Notes: generated by a model from the sequence alone, not told the origin. Positions 1 to 9,980 are shown, numbered from the stretch's first letter. The stretch is DNA of 64,000 nt from Brachionus rotundiformis (GCA_016802295.1 JAESIW010000180.1:3951975-4015974); one strand, 5' to 3'. A program made the numbers and translations.

Positions 1-71
1 ATTTTCTTAAATTTTCAGTTTGTTAATAGAATTTAGATGATGGAAGATTTTTGGCAAAAGATTTTGAATAA

Positions 72-308
72 ATTGATAACAATTTGAGAAATTTGGTACA
101 AAAGAAGAGAAAAAAGGTCAAAAGTCTTTTAAATATTGTAATTTAAGAATGGTTCCATTAACTGTCAAAGCTTGCAAATCATATGCAAAATAGCTGCAAA
201 TCAAAAGTTACAGTTACAGAACTGTTTTTAACTTATAATTTTATAATAGATTTATAACAATTTCGACTTTTTTTCTGTTCTTTTGTATCAAATTCCACAA
301 AACTTGAT
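72..308. repeat. Imperfect fold-back (inverted-repeat) element
   Basis: Bases 89-119 and 265-295 are inverted copies of one another: about 27 of 31 positions match, around a shared core ACAAAAGAA-AGAAAAAA. Weaker similarity runs outward on both sides. The arms flank about 145 bp of AT-rich DNA. This is the shape of a MITE or fold-back element. No target-site duplication or transposase could be made out, so the class is unknown. Confidence 0.45.
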
Positions 309-1830
309 AACTAAGAAAAAAAAATTATATCCAAAGAATTTCTGAACTCAAATGGCGCGTATATTCACAGATTTTCGAATAAGCCCAATAAGCTGATCAA
401 AAATCAAGCTCAAAAGAAATAGTAAAAATTTAAATTAAATAATTAGAAATTTTTAGAATTAGATAAAATCGGATATTACTACCAACAATTTCTATTAATA
501 ATTATAGGTTTTTAACTAATATCCTGGTGTTGCATTAGAGAATTTGAGTATACCTCATTTGTGAGCCAAATGTGGTAGTCAATAAAAATACAGTGAATGG
601 CGCTGTTAGAAATTTAAAAACGAGATAATAATAAAAGTATTAAAAATAATATTAGTAGAATTAAGATTTTTTAATAATATAGAAATTTTAAATTTAGGAT
701 GATTGAATTTATTATTAATCTTTTATTTCGGTGTCTCAAATCCAACTCATTAATAGCAGTGGCTTTAAGATGACAAAAAATTTATAAAAATAGTAAAGGT
801 TTATGATCCTAAATATTATATGAACATTCATAAATTAAATTCTGAATAATTGTTCTAAAATAGTCATCAAAAAAATTCATAATTTTTTTTTATTTAAAAA
901 TTTTTACTATTCGTTTTTGGAAATTTCTTGAACCGCATTTTTTTATCATTTATCATTTGTTTTTTTTTTATTCAAATGAGTATGTTTTAGATGCATTATT
1001 TAAATTTTTTAATTTTTTTAGTGTAATTTGAATAAATATTAAAAAATTAAATTTAAAGATAAGAAATTTCATTAATGCTTTTCATTTTTTTTTTCTAAAT
1101 AGGAATAATTAAAATCAAACAAGAAAATATTTTTTTAATTATCTTTGTCATAAATATAAAATAGTATTTATTTTGATAAATTCAAATTTTAAATTAAATT
1201 TATTTCTGAGTATACTCAATCGAAGGTCAATTTATTAAGTCCAAAAAATTTAGATAAAACCAAAAAGAGAAATTTATCGATCTATTAGAAGTTAAATAAT
1301 CATACGCAAATAGCAACAAAAATAATTATTTATTTACATTTTAATTTTATCAATTACTTTGTTTCTCACAGAAATAAATCAACTTCATTAAGACGTAATA
1401 AAAATTCTTAATTTAAAGCTCAAATTTTATAAATGGAAATATTTCTCAATATTTGTGATTCAGGTAAAATTATGGTTGTGTGCAAATGGATGAATTTTTA
1501 AAAATAGAAATGCAAAAATTGGTAATTTTATTTTAGTGACATAAGCAAATAAATTATTATAAAATATAATTCGACAAAATCCGTGGACCATTCTCCTATG
1601 AAAAACATATAAAATCATCAATAAATAATATATTTAGTGAAATATTTAATTCATTATTTAAACACTCATTCTCAAATAATCATAAATTATAATAATAAAA
1701 ATAATATATATATATATCAAATAGCTATTTTTTATTTTTTCATTTTCTTAAAATATTTCGTTTTAATATTTCTATTTTTTAATATGGCGAATTTAATGAA
1801 GAAAAATTATTTTTAGACTAAAATTATAAA
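309..1830. other. Intergenic, AT-rich, nothing recognised
   Basis: Very AT-rich DNA with homopolymer runs and a short TA run near 1700-1717. I see no exon with family similarity on either strand. The promoter of the gene starting at 1831 presumably lies in the last few hundred bases, but no clear TATA element can be separated from the background. Confidence 0.5.
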
Positions 1831-3027
1831 ATGGTCAAATTATTGCATAATTTGGCGCTAGTTTTGCTAATAGGTTCCTTGATGGCAGAGGATAAACAAA
1901 TCGCCATCGATCAACCACATTTGCTTCAGCCTGAAAATGACAGACTCTTTTTAAAAGAAAAAATTGAAGAAAAACAACCAGAGATAGCTGTCGATCCGCC
2001 ACACGCAGTTCAGCCATCAAACATAAAAATCTTTGTTCAAGAGAAAGTAGAAAAAGTCGACCCTGAGACTTTGGACAACAAAGCTGATATAGCCGAAGCA
2101 AAGCCAGCTAAGCTAAGAATTGAACCAGCTAGTCCAAAAAATAGCCTTTTTCAAATGCTTGGCATAAACCCCTTGCCAAAAATATTCAATTTTCCCGAAC
2201 AGATTGAATCAGAAAGCGATGGCCAGCCTGTGTATAGAAAATTGTTCATCTTCCGTCTGTTTCCCGCATTGAAAGATCAGCAAGAACCAGAGCAGAAATT
2301 GCTCGGAGGCGGAGGCGACAAAGACCCTGACTTTATCAGACTCAAGATTGATCAAGACAGCAATGATTTTATGCCAGGCCAACACCAAATGATGTCAGAT
2401 GACAATCATATGATGTCAATGGTGACCAACAGGTTTTCATTGCACTCCATGATGGACCACATAAAGAACATGTTTAATTTTATGGAGTTACAGGAACGCG
2501 ACGAAGATAGCACCGACCATTTGCCATTTGTGTACAAGACAAATGACGGAGGAGAAGCAATAATACCAGAAGAGCTTGGTAACGAGAATCGCATGAAAGA
2601 AAGAAAGAGTTGCATGATGCTAAGCTTTATGAGACTCAAAGCCTCTATTTACTATCGAACCATTCTACATATGTTGTTCTTTACCGGTGTCCTGCTATTC
2701 ATTTTGTCCATGCTCATGATTACATGTCGCATGTTTAAGAAGAAAAAATACTCTACATTGCGATACAACCCGCATAGCATGGATGTGGCAAGCGTGGATG
2801 CCGAGCTGATCAAGGACAAGTCAAAGTTTGGATCAATCAAATCTTGGTATGAAATAACCTCGGATCGTTCTACTTTGATCCGAGGACCAGATAGTTCAGT
2901 TGTTTTGATTCAAGCACCACCTGCTTATGATCAAGTAATAGTTGGCAATTCGCCCAAATTAGTAGACGATAAGGCTGAAACTAGTTCACTGCCACCTGGC
3001 TATGATTTGGTTAATGAAAAAAATTAG
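1831..3027 (+). CDS. Single-pass (type I) membrane protein with PPxY tail motifs
   Basis: An intronless open frame of 398 aa. Residues 1-19 form a signal peptide ending in MAED. Residues about 22-80 are two copies of a roughly 29-residue unit (IAIDQPHLLQP then IAVDPPHAVQP). The remaining extracellular part is acidic and Met/His-rich with almost no cysteine. A hydrophobic helix at about 278-300 is followed by a basic stop-transfer stretch (FKKKK). The cytoplasmic tail has two PPxY motifs, PPAY (363-366) and PPGY (388-391). In other proteins such motifs bind WW domains, for example of Nedd4-type ubiquitin ligases. The layout recalls Shisa or WBP1-like adaptors, but their cysteine-rich ectodomain is absent, so I do not assign a family. 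The start is the first ATG after a stop. An AATAAA lies at 3152-3157. Confidence 0.8.
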   Translation: MVKLLHNLALVLLIGSLMAEDKQIAIDQPHLLQPENDRLFLKEKIEEKQPEIAVDPPHAVQPSNIKIFVQEKVEKVDPETLDNKADIAEAKPAKLRIEPASPKNSLFQMLGINPLPKIFNFPEQIESESDGQPVYRKLFIFRLFPALKDQQEPEQKLLGGGGDKDPDFIRLKIDQDSNDFMPGQHQMMSDDNHMMSMVTNRFSLHSMMDHIKNMFNFMELQERDEDSTDHLPFVYKTNDGGEAIIPEELGNENRMKERKSCMMLSFMRLKASIYYRTILHMLFFTGVLLFILSMLMITCRMFKKKKYSTLRYNPHSMDVASVDAELIKDKSKFGSIKSWYEITSDRSTLIRGPDSSVVLIQAPPAYDQVIVGNSPKLVDDKAETSSLPPGYDLVNEKN

Positions 3028-3151
3028 ATTTTCTACGTAATTCCAAATTAATTTAAAAATTTAAAAATTTAAAAATTTTTTTCTCTTCTGATTAGAAAAG
3101 ATCTAATATCGTCTCATATATAGACATTTAATTAAACTGGCTCATAATGGA

Positions 3152-3157
3152 AATAAA
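3152..3157 (+). terminator. Poly(A) signal AATAAA
   Basis: Canonical AATAAA 125 nt after the stop codon of the PPxY membrane-protein gene, followed by a GTGTTTTTT-type GU/U-rich stretch. Confidence 0.55.
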
Positions 3158-3525
3158 GATCAATTACTGTGTTTTTTACTATATCTAAAATATTTTCTAA
3201 TATATTAATAAATTTTCCTTAAAAAATTTTTTTTAATTATTAAATTAATGGATCAAATGCTTTATCTTATATTTTTAAAATAAATTTGTCTAGGAAGCTA
3301 TCCTGAATATGGTATTCCGGATACTTGATTAAATTTAGTAAATACATGTATATATATATGTAATCATTGCATCAACTTGGCATAAAAATTGCTTATTGCC
3401 TATGATCAAGAAAAATACCCAAACTTTATCAGATTCGGTATTGTGAATCTCAAAAGCAAACATAACAAAAAATTCTTCCTATTTTGATAAATCAAAATTT
3501 ACTAAAATAAAATATATTTAAAAAA

Positions 3526-3714
3526 ATACTGCAACATAGTGCAGCATACTTTGTTGCATCTTTTTTACCTAAAAAATTTTTCTGATGAAGATAAAAGACA
3601 AAAAGTAAAGCATCAATAAAGCTTAAATTGATTTTTGATTTTGTTTACCTATAAAAAGAAAATAAAGTTTTTATTTTTGGTAAAAAAGATGCAACAAAAT
3701 ATAGTGCAGTATAG
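3526..3714. repeat. MITE-like inverted repeat, about 190 bp
   Basis: Bases 3550-3569 (TTTGTTGCATC...ACC) recur as a perfect 20-bp inverted copy at 3679-3698. Similarity continues outward (ACTGCA...ATAGTGCAG motifs) and inward (AAAAA). The interior is AT-rich and noncoding. This fits a nonautonomous DNA element with terminal inverted repeats. The outermost bases and any target duplication are unclear. Confidence 0.55.
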
Positions 3715-3859
3715 TTTTAGATTTTTCCTAATTTGATAAGCTTAAGCAAATTATGTGACCATGTACCATAACTTTGTGCCAAGCATTTAATCAGAAATTT
3801 AAGTTACTATTAAAAAAATTTGGTAAATATATTTTTGGTTTATTTAAATATTTAAAATG

Positions 3860-4186
3860 TTAAAGCATTACTGCAATTATTGGAACGGAATTATATATTT
3901 GCTACACTAGGACCAGTAGACAACCAACTACTGCAATGAAAAAAATTTACAACAGTTTAGTTAAAGCTGAACTGATGCATTGAAACAAATTCTCTGGATT
4001 TCTAGACCAGAAAGACAAAGCTTGTTACTGAAAGTCTGAGAGAGAACATTCATAAATTACATGGGGTAATTATATGGGTGAAGCAAAGATTAAGGCTAAA
4101 GATCAACTTTACTGGAAATCAAGAGTAATGATCTAATATTTAATATAGAGCGAAAAAATTCTATTAAATTAAAATTAACATAAATT
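3860..4186 (+). other. Slightly GC-richer leader before the LINE
   Basis: From about 3885 to 4130 the sequence is less AT-rich than its surroundings and has no open frame. It could be the 5' UTR/promoter of the LINE that begins at 4187. Alternatively it is unrelated DNA, if the 13-bp repeat at 4165-4177 is the true target-site duplication and the element starts at 4178. Confidence 0.35.
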
Positions 4187-5113
4187 ATGCTTAATGAAAC
4201 TAATGACCAAATAATCGATGTTGACCTCGCTCAACCTACAACACCTGAAAATAGAACTAAATTAAAGTCATGTAGTGTGGTAGTTGAAACTGGAAAGCGT
4301 TTTCGACCTTCAAACTCACCAATTAACCGTAGTTTATCGAACCATGATTTAAACAGGTCCTTTGGTCAATTTGAAATCGAAGCTCTTAAATTGAGGGTGT
4401 CTACTCTCGAGTCACTAGTTTCTGCCAAGGATAAACTAATCGAAGATTTGTTAAAAAGAGTCACAATCCTTGAAAAAGATAAGAACAATAATTGTCCTAC
4501 AAACAAAACTTGGGCTTCGGTCGTACAGGTTGCTGAGAGCCGAATAAGTTCAGACAAAGTTATTCGACCTGCTAATCAGATCGATGTAATTAATTCGGTC
4601 TCAATTGAGCAAACCGAACGAAATAAAAAAAAGAAAAATGTTCTTGTTTTTGGAATGCCAAACAGTTTGAAAGAGGATGTGAATGATCAGGCTCTAGATG
4701 ACAGACAAAATATTGATGATTTGTTTAATAAAATAGACTTTGACCCTAAGAATATCATTTATATTAGGCGTTTCAAGTCAAAATCTGTAGTTAATCGTCC
4801 TGCACCAATACTTATTCGCTTAAATACTGAAGAATCAAAAGCACAAGTTCTAAGATCAGCGAAAAAACTTCGTTTTTTATCTTCATATTCAGGTATATAT
4901 ATTTGTCCAGACTTAACTCAAGCGGAGAGAATTCTGGGGAGGCAACTCAGAGACCAACGAAATAAGCTTAATGAACAAGAAGAACTTAAAAACTCGGAAG
5001 TCCGTTGGGGAATCAAAGACTCTAAATTCATTAAGTACAAGATCAAAAGTACACAGAACAATGTTGCAGAACCTGGAAGATCGTCCCAAATCGGGAGGAG
5101 ATCAGATCATTAA
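4187..5113 (+). CDS. LINE ORF1 protein (coiled coil + RRM-like domain)
   Basis: 308 aa. A heptad-rich coiled-coil segment lies at about 64-105 (IEALKLRVSTLESLV and following), as expected for trimerising ORF1 proteins. After a lysine-rich stretch comes a domain at about 153-245 that begins NVLVFGMPNS and continues through IYIRRF and APILIRL. This looks like the RRM-type nucleic-acid-binding fold of CR1/L1-type ORF1 proteins. No CCHC zinc knuckle is seen. The role known for the family is RNA binding and chaperoning within the retrotransposition particle. The ATG at 4187 is the first in frame. The last 143 nt also encode the N-terminus of ORF2. Confidence 0.8.
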   Translation: MLNETNDQIIDVDLAQPTTPENRTKLKSCSVVVETGKRFRPSNSPINRSLSNHDLNRSFGQFEIEALKLRVSTLESLVSAKDKLIEDLLKRVTILEKDKNNNCPTNKTWASVVQVAESRISSDKVIRPANQIDVINSVSIEQTERNKKKKNVLVFGMPNSLKEDVNDQALDDRQNIDDLFNKIDFDPKNIIYIRRFKSKSVVNRPAPILIRLNTEESKAQVLRSAKKLRFLSSYSGIYICPDLTQAERILGRQLRDQRNKLNEQEELKNSEVRWGIKDSKFIKYKIKSTQNNVAEPGRSSQIGRRSDH

Positions 5114-8006
5114 TAATTCAAAATTTGTCAAGTTAAACCAATTAAAATGTTTTTACACTAATTCGACATCGCTTGTTAATAAGATTGATGAACTCATTAG
5201 CATTAACCAGTTGTTTGATTCATTTGATATTCTGTTAATAGCAGAAACATGGTTTACCGATCACTTTAGCCCATCAATTCCAGGATACACTGCTTATAAA
5301 GCTAATCGAAAAACTCGTATTGGTGGAGGCGTCTGTATTTTTTGTAAAGAAAGTTTAACTTCTTTTCCTATTGATGATCAAATTCTTAATTCAAATACAA
5401 TTGAACAAGTATGGTGCTCCATCAAAGTTGGAATAGAAAACATTTTAATTGGTTGCATCTATAGACCTCCAGATTTCAACGATCAGGAGGCCCTTTTATC
5501 TATTTTTATAAGAGTTGGTGAACTTTTGTCTCATGGTTCCTATACTGGAGTTCTTATTTGTGGTGATCTTAATTTCCCTAACATTGACTGGACAAATGAA
5601 CACTATAATATAGTTAATGACTCGTCAAATTCTTTCTCAGCGAGATTTAGTGATACTCTCGATGATTTGTTTTTGATACAAAATGTTCATTCACCAACTT
5701 ATCAATTAAGTTCAGGTGCTATTGGTAATATTTTGGACTTGGTTATTACAGAAGAGCAAAACCGTATTACTGAAATAAGTTATGGTCCACCTTTAGGTAA
5801 AGTAAACCGTGGACATCTCACTTTAAACTGGACTTTGAATCTAAAAGAAAGTCAAGTGTCAAAGTTCTCTAGCCGGAAATTTTTGTTTAGTAAAGGTGAT
5901 TATAAATCGATTTCTCAACAGTTATTAGAAATCGATTGGTCTCATGAGATAAATAACTTAAACGTAAATGATGCTTATGATATTTTTCTGAAACATTATT
6001 CAAATATCTGCGATCGCTTTATACCAAAAGTAAATTTAATGAATAAAAAAAGCTTTGCTCCATGGTTGACAAAGGATGTTAAAAAGAAGTTAAGAATAAA
6101 ATTTTCATCTTGGCAAGCATACAAAATGAGCGGATGGGTAAGCGAAAAATATCTTATTTTTTGTAACGCTAAAAAAGAGGCTGCTTCTGCAGTTAACATG
6201 GCTGTACGAACTTATGAAACAAAACTAGCCAAACTCTCAAAATCAGATCCAAAACTTATATATAAATATATCAATAAAAAGAATAGAAACAGCTCAGGAA
6301 TTAAGGCAATTAAAAATGCAAATAAACAAGTCATAAGTGATCCTGATGACATTGTGGAATGCTTAAATAGATATTTTCAATCAGTATTTACGTTAGATGA
6401 TGTATCTAAACCTTTTCCAGCTCTTGATAAAGTCACTAATTTTATTTGTCCTAATGATATTGGCAAGATTGTAAACAATGAAAAAGTTTTAAAGAAGCTG
6501 AACTCGCTAAATATACACAAAACATGTGGCCCAGATCTTGTTAGTAATATTGTTTTAAAGAAGGCAGCAATTGGTCTTGTGAGCCCAATCACATTATTGT
6601 TTAGATTATCTCTCTCACAAGGAAAATTACCTTTAATTTGGAAAATGGCAAATGTGACACCCCTTTTTAAAAAAGGAAATAAGCTTGAGTCAAGCAATTA
6701 TCGGCCGGTCTCACTTACAAGTGGTATTTGCAAGATTCTCGAGAGTCTGGTCAAAGATCACATGTTAGCCTTTCTTTTAAACCTAAATCTTTTATCTGAC
6801 GCACAACATGGATTCATGCCAAAAAGATCATGTTCAACAAATTTACTTGAATCAATAGATTTTATCACATCAGCTCTAAACAAAGGATTATCTGTCGATA
6901 TAATTTACACAGATTTTTCGAAAGCGTTTGACAGAGTATCGCATAGATTATTATTATATAAGCTTAAAAGATATGGTTTTATCGATATGATTTATTTTTG
7001 GATTAGTGATTTTCTCAGCGAGAGGAAACAAAGGGTAATTTTGGGTTCATCCATGTCAAGTTGGTTAGATGTAACCAGCGGAGTACCTCAAGGTTCAGTA
7101 TTAGGACCTCTATTATTTTTGATATTTATAAACGATCTTTCGACTCGTTTAGTTAATAAATGTGAGAAATATGCCGATGATACTAAAGTTTTGTCTGTAA
7201 TTAAAAGCTCCCAGGACAATCTCGTACTTCAAAAAGATATAGACTCAATTTCAAGCTGGTCACTTACTTGGGCTTTGGATTTGAATATTGAAAAATGTAA
7301 TGTAATGCATGTTGGCTCAAAAAATCCTGTGTTTAACTATACCATTTTTAGCAGATACGGTACAAAGAATTTATCTAAAACAATTCTCGAAAAAGATTTA
7401 GGTGTATATATTCAAAGTGACTTGAAATGGACTAACCAAGTAAAATATTGCACGAGTCGAGGAAATCGTATTTTAGCTATGATTAGAAAAAGTTTCAGAA
7501 ATTTAAACATTGATACATTGAGAATGCTCTACACAGCACTGGTTAGACCTCATTTAGAGTTTGCCATTAGTTCATGGTGTCCATTTCTTGAAAAAGATAT
7601 TTTTGAAATCGAGAAAGTACAAAGAAGAATGACAAAAATAATCCCTTCACTTCGAAAATTTGACTACTCTAAAAGACTTGAAATACTAAATTTAACTGAT
7701 CTCAAAGTTAGAAGGATGAGAGGAGACTTAATCCAACTTTTTAAAGTTATTAAAAGATACGAAATTATCAATTTTGAAAATGGTATTAATTTTTCTCGAA
7801 ACCAGTCGTATAGCTTAAGAAGACATGACAAATGTATAGTTAGAGAAGATGTGAAAAGTTGCATGCAACGATATCATTTTTTAACAAATCGAGTAGTTAA
7901 TGTCTGGAATAGTCTACCTCAGTACATCGTCAATTCCGAATCAATCATTAATTTCAAAATTAACCTGGACAAATGGCTCAAGAAACAGTCTAATTTACTG
8001 CCATAG
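4971..8006 (+). CDS. LINE ORF2: endonuclease + reverse transcriptase
   Basis: Up to 1011 aa. The ATG at 4971 is the first in frame; one at 5061 would also leave all domains intact. The N-terminal endonuclease/exonuclease/phosphatase domain (about 45-285) shows YTNSTSL, AETW, CIYRPP, GDLNFP and LDLVIT. Where families normally carry Ser-Asp-His it reads KVNRGHL. The reverse transcriptase (about 550-790) shows NYRPVSL, DFSKAFD, GVPQGSVLGPLLF and the catalytic YADD at 734-737. The C-terminal CR1/Jockey-type tail has LRMLYTALVRPHLEF and FLTNRVVNVWNSLP. It nicks target DNA and primes cDNA synthesis on it. The 3' domain has no zinc knuckle. The element looks coding-competent except for the altered endonuclease motif. 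Confidence 0.93.
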   Translation: MNKKNLKTRKSVGESKTLNSLSTRSKVHRTMLQNLEDRPKSGGDQIINNSKFVKLNQLKCFYTNSTSLVNKIDELISINQLFDSFDILLIAETWFTDHFSPSIPGYTAYKANRKTRIGGGVCIFCKESLTSFPIDDQILNSNTIEQVWCSIKVGIENILIGCIYRPPDFNDQEALLSIFIRVGELLSHGSYTGVLICGDLNFPNIDWTNEHYNIVNDSSNSFSARFSDTLDDLFLIQNVHSPTYQLSSGAIGNILDLVITEEQNRITEISYGPPLGKVNRGHLTLNWTLNLKESQVSKFSSRKFLFSKGDYKSISQQLLEIDWSHEINNLNVNDAYDIFLKHYSNICDRFIPKVNLMNKKSFAPWLTKDVKKKLRIKFSSWQAYKMSGWVSEKYLIFCNAKKEAASAVNMAVRTYETKLAKLSKSDPKLIYKYINKKNRNSSGIKAIKNANKQVISDPDDIVECLNRYFQSVFTLDDVSKPFPALDKVTNFICPNDIGKIVNNEKVLKKLNSLNIHKTCGPDLVSNIVLKKAAIGLVSPITLLFRLSLSQGKLPLIWKMANVTPLFKKGNKLESSNYRPVSLTSGICKILESLVKDHMLAFLLNLNLLSDAQHGFMPKRSCSTNLLESIDFITSALNKGLSVDIIYTDFSKAFDRVSHRLLLYKLKRYGFIDMIYFWISDFLSERKQRVILGSSMSSWLDVTSGVPQGSVLGPLLFLIFINDLSTRLVNKCEKYADDTKVLSVIKSSQDNLVLQKDIDSISSWSLTWALDLNIEKCNVMHVGSKNPVFNYTIFSRYGTKNLSKTILEKDLGVYIQSDLKWTNQVKYCTSRGNRILAMIRKSFRNLNIDTLRMLYTALVRPHLEFAISSWCPFLEKDIFEIEKVQRRMTKIIPSLRKFDYSKRLEILNLTDLKVRRMRGDLIQLFKVIKRYEIINFENGINFSRNQSYSLRRHDKCIVREDVKSCMQRYHFLTNRVVNVWNSLPQYIVNSESIINFKINLDKWLKKQSNLLP

Positions 8007-8073
8007 CTTCGAAGAAGCTTAACCCAATAGGGTCGCAGTATTATTTACTACTACTACTACTAAATTAAAATTA

Positions 8074-9308
8074 CTGATTGCTTAATGTAGAAAAAATAAA
8101 ATATATTTTTCTTGAAGTCCTTTTACTTGAAGATTGAAAATGACTGATTAGAATGGATATACAGAAATTTTTGAAAACAATTTAATTTTTTTAATATTTT
8201 AACAAAATATCTTAATAATTTCTAATCTATTTTGCCAAGGGAAAGCCTAATTATTAACATTTAAACATATTAAATTTATGATCAACAAGTCCATGCTTTT
8301 TTTAATTGAACCTGATAAAAAACACTGTTATTAACAAATTACTAAAACCTTTTTGGAATGCTTTTTTTTTTAAGAGAAAATTAATTGATAAAAATCAAAA
8401 TTTTATGCTTTATAAAATTGAGTCACTGTCAATGACAATAGTAAACACCAATATGGACAAAAATTGAAAAAGGAGTCAAACTTTCCCAATCTAATTCTCC
8501 AAAAAAATTTTGGCTCGGAAATTAAAATTCACTTTTAAACTTTTCTGAAATTCTCATTAACTATGCTACACTTAGTTGTTATATATTCTTTTTTTGCTGG
8601 AACCCTTGACTTTTATGTTGCTTATGCACTATAATATATCAATGAATCAAAGTATAATTTCAATTTAAATAAGTCGCCAGACGTCTTTTAGAAATCAAAT
8701 TAGGTTTTATTTTAGAATTTTACTTGTTTTAACAGATAAAGAGGTTGCAGGTAGAGCTCGGATTCCTTGTAGAGAGTTTTTATTAATCTTAAAATTTTTT
8801 TTTAAATATAAAGTGCATAAAGTACATAAAAGTTCCAATTTGGACAAAGTTTAGTCAATTTTCAGTTTATATTAACAAAGTAAAGACAATTTTAAAAGAC
8901 AAAACGTTAAAATCTGGGACTATATTTGTTTATTTATTTTTGTATCCATAAAGTAAATCATTAGATATTAACATACTAAATTTTTTATGGTTCCATTGAT
9001 AATAGATGATAAAATTTAATAATTTCCAAATTTTGAAAATGATAGTAAATAAATCTAATTTTGACAAAAAACTGTTTATTAAAATTTAGAATATAATTTG
9101 GTGATATATTTTTTTTTAAAAAAAATTTTATAAGAAAGTAGCTAAATACATCTGCTTTTTTAGCCATTTTTAATTTATTATTATATTTTATTTTTAAGGT
9201 AAAATTAAAGTTTTAAATTATATTCTTTAAAAAAATAAAAAGTATCATCATTATAATGATGAAAAACATTTAAATTAATTCTTTAATTCTTTTCTCTTCT
9301 AATTTCAG
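8074..9308. other. Intergenic, no gene recognised
   Basis: AT-rich DNA between the LINE and the minus-strand LU-EGF gene. A stretch near 8690-8790 is a little less AT-rich but shows no recognisable exon. The TTTATT at 9174-9179 could serve as a minus-strand AATAAA for the gene to the right. Confidence 0.4.
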
Positions 9309-9824
9309 TTAATTTATCCTCAATGAACAGTCTGGTCCGGAATATTGAGGTTTACAAAGACAAAAATATCTGTCTTTTGTGTAAACATTTTTCGAACATA
9401 CTCCGCCATTAAGACACTTGAGATTGTCACAGGAACTTGAGCTATCTGAAAAATAATTATCTATTAAAAGTCTCAAAATTGAAAAATTTTCATTACTTGG
9501 ATCAATTAGAGTAATTCGAATGCTGTCATCGTTGCAAAAGTCTTTTCCATTACACCAACACCAGTAGATATTGTTGTGGATAGCGCAGCCATTTTCTGGT
9601 ATTTTGAAGTTAAAATTCATATTAAGTTCGTCACTACATCCTCGTGTGATTACTCCAGTCGAGTTGGTGCGAATGTAGCACCGAGATGAGCAAGAAACAG
9701 AGCTCACGTCATACACTTTAGCCACTGTTAAACCACAATTTCTGTCCATACTACTGCACTTAAGACACGCAAGACTCAAGCTATACTTGATTAGAGCCAA
9801 CAGAACCAAAATAAATTTTATCAT
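9309..9824 (-). CDS. Secreted Ly6/uPAR (LU) + EGF-like protein
   Basis: The start is taken at the ATG at 9824, which is followed by a good signal peptide (MIKFILVLLALIKYSLS). The LU (three-finger) domain follows: ten cysteines in the pattern CxxC...C...C...C...GC...GC...CxC...C, ending FCND, the CN-type end typical of Ly6/quiver proteins. A C-terminal EGF module reads CDNLKCLNGGVC...CLCKPQYSGPDC. The linker DNA on the minus strand has a full intron signature, GTAATG...TTTTCAG, at 9446-9496 (51 nt, divisible by three, no stop). Splicing it gives LIDP-N-SSSS-CDN. I expect the mature mRNA to lack it: 154 aa spliced, 171 aa unspliced. No transmembrane or GPI signal is seen. Function unknown. Confidence 0.75.
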   Translation of the reverse strand: MIKFILVLLALIKYSLSLACLKCSSMDRNCGLTVAKVYDVSSVSCSSRCYIRTNSTGVITRGCSDELNMNFNFKIPENGCAIHNNIYWCWCNGKDFCNDDSIRITLIDPSNENFSILRLLIDNYFSDSSSSCDNLKCLNGGVCSKNVYTKDRYFCLCKPQYSGPDCSLRIN

Positions 9825-9863
9825 TTCTTTCTTAATTTTTGAAGATAGTTTAAAATGATACAA

Positions 9864-9871
9864 TTTATATA
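9864..9871 (-). promoter_or_regulatory. TATA-like box of the LU-EGF gene
   Basis: Minus-strand TATATAAA 40 nt upstream of the chosen ATG (9824). This implies a very short 5' UTR and supports that ATG over positions further upstream. Confidence 0.4.
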
Positions 9872-9980
9872 GCAAAAAGATTATATAATACAAGTTCGGA
9901 TTTGAACTGTATCGAATTACGATTAAAAGTATATTTTACAAATTTATGAGCTAAAGGATAAAAAAGAGATTAAAAATAAT

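Larger units (their letters stand above)
4165..8073 (+). mobile_element. CR1/Jockey-superfamily LINE retrotransposon, two ORFs open
   Basis: A non-LTR retrotransposon with ORF1 (4187-5113) and ORF2 (4971-8006). ORF2 lies in the +1 frame and overlaps ORF1 by 143 nt. The 3' UTR is short: a small hairpin around AGCTTCGAAGAAGCTT, then a (TAC)n tail at about 8046-8061 instead of poly(A). The same 13-mer, TAAATTAAAATTA, flanks the element at 4165-4177 and 8061-8073 and is a candidate target-site duplication, although its low complexity makes chance possible. Neither ORF has a stop or frameshift, so the copy is young. At least four decayed LINE fragments lie elsewhere in the window. Confidence 0.9.

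Noticed and set aside
9893..9915. Minus-strand GTTCAAATCC as a tRNA T-arm
   Set aside because: No other tRNA arms in the surrounding 90 bases.
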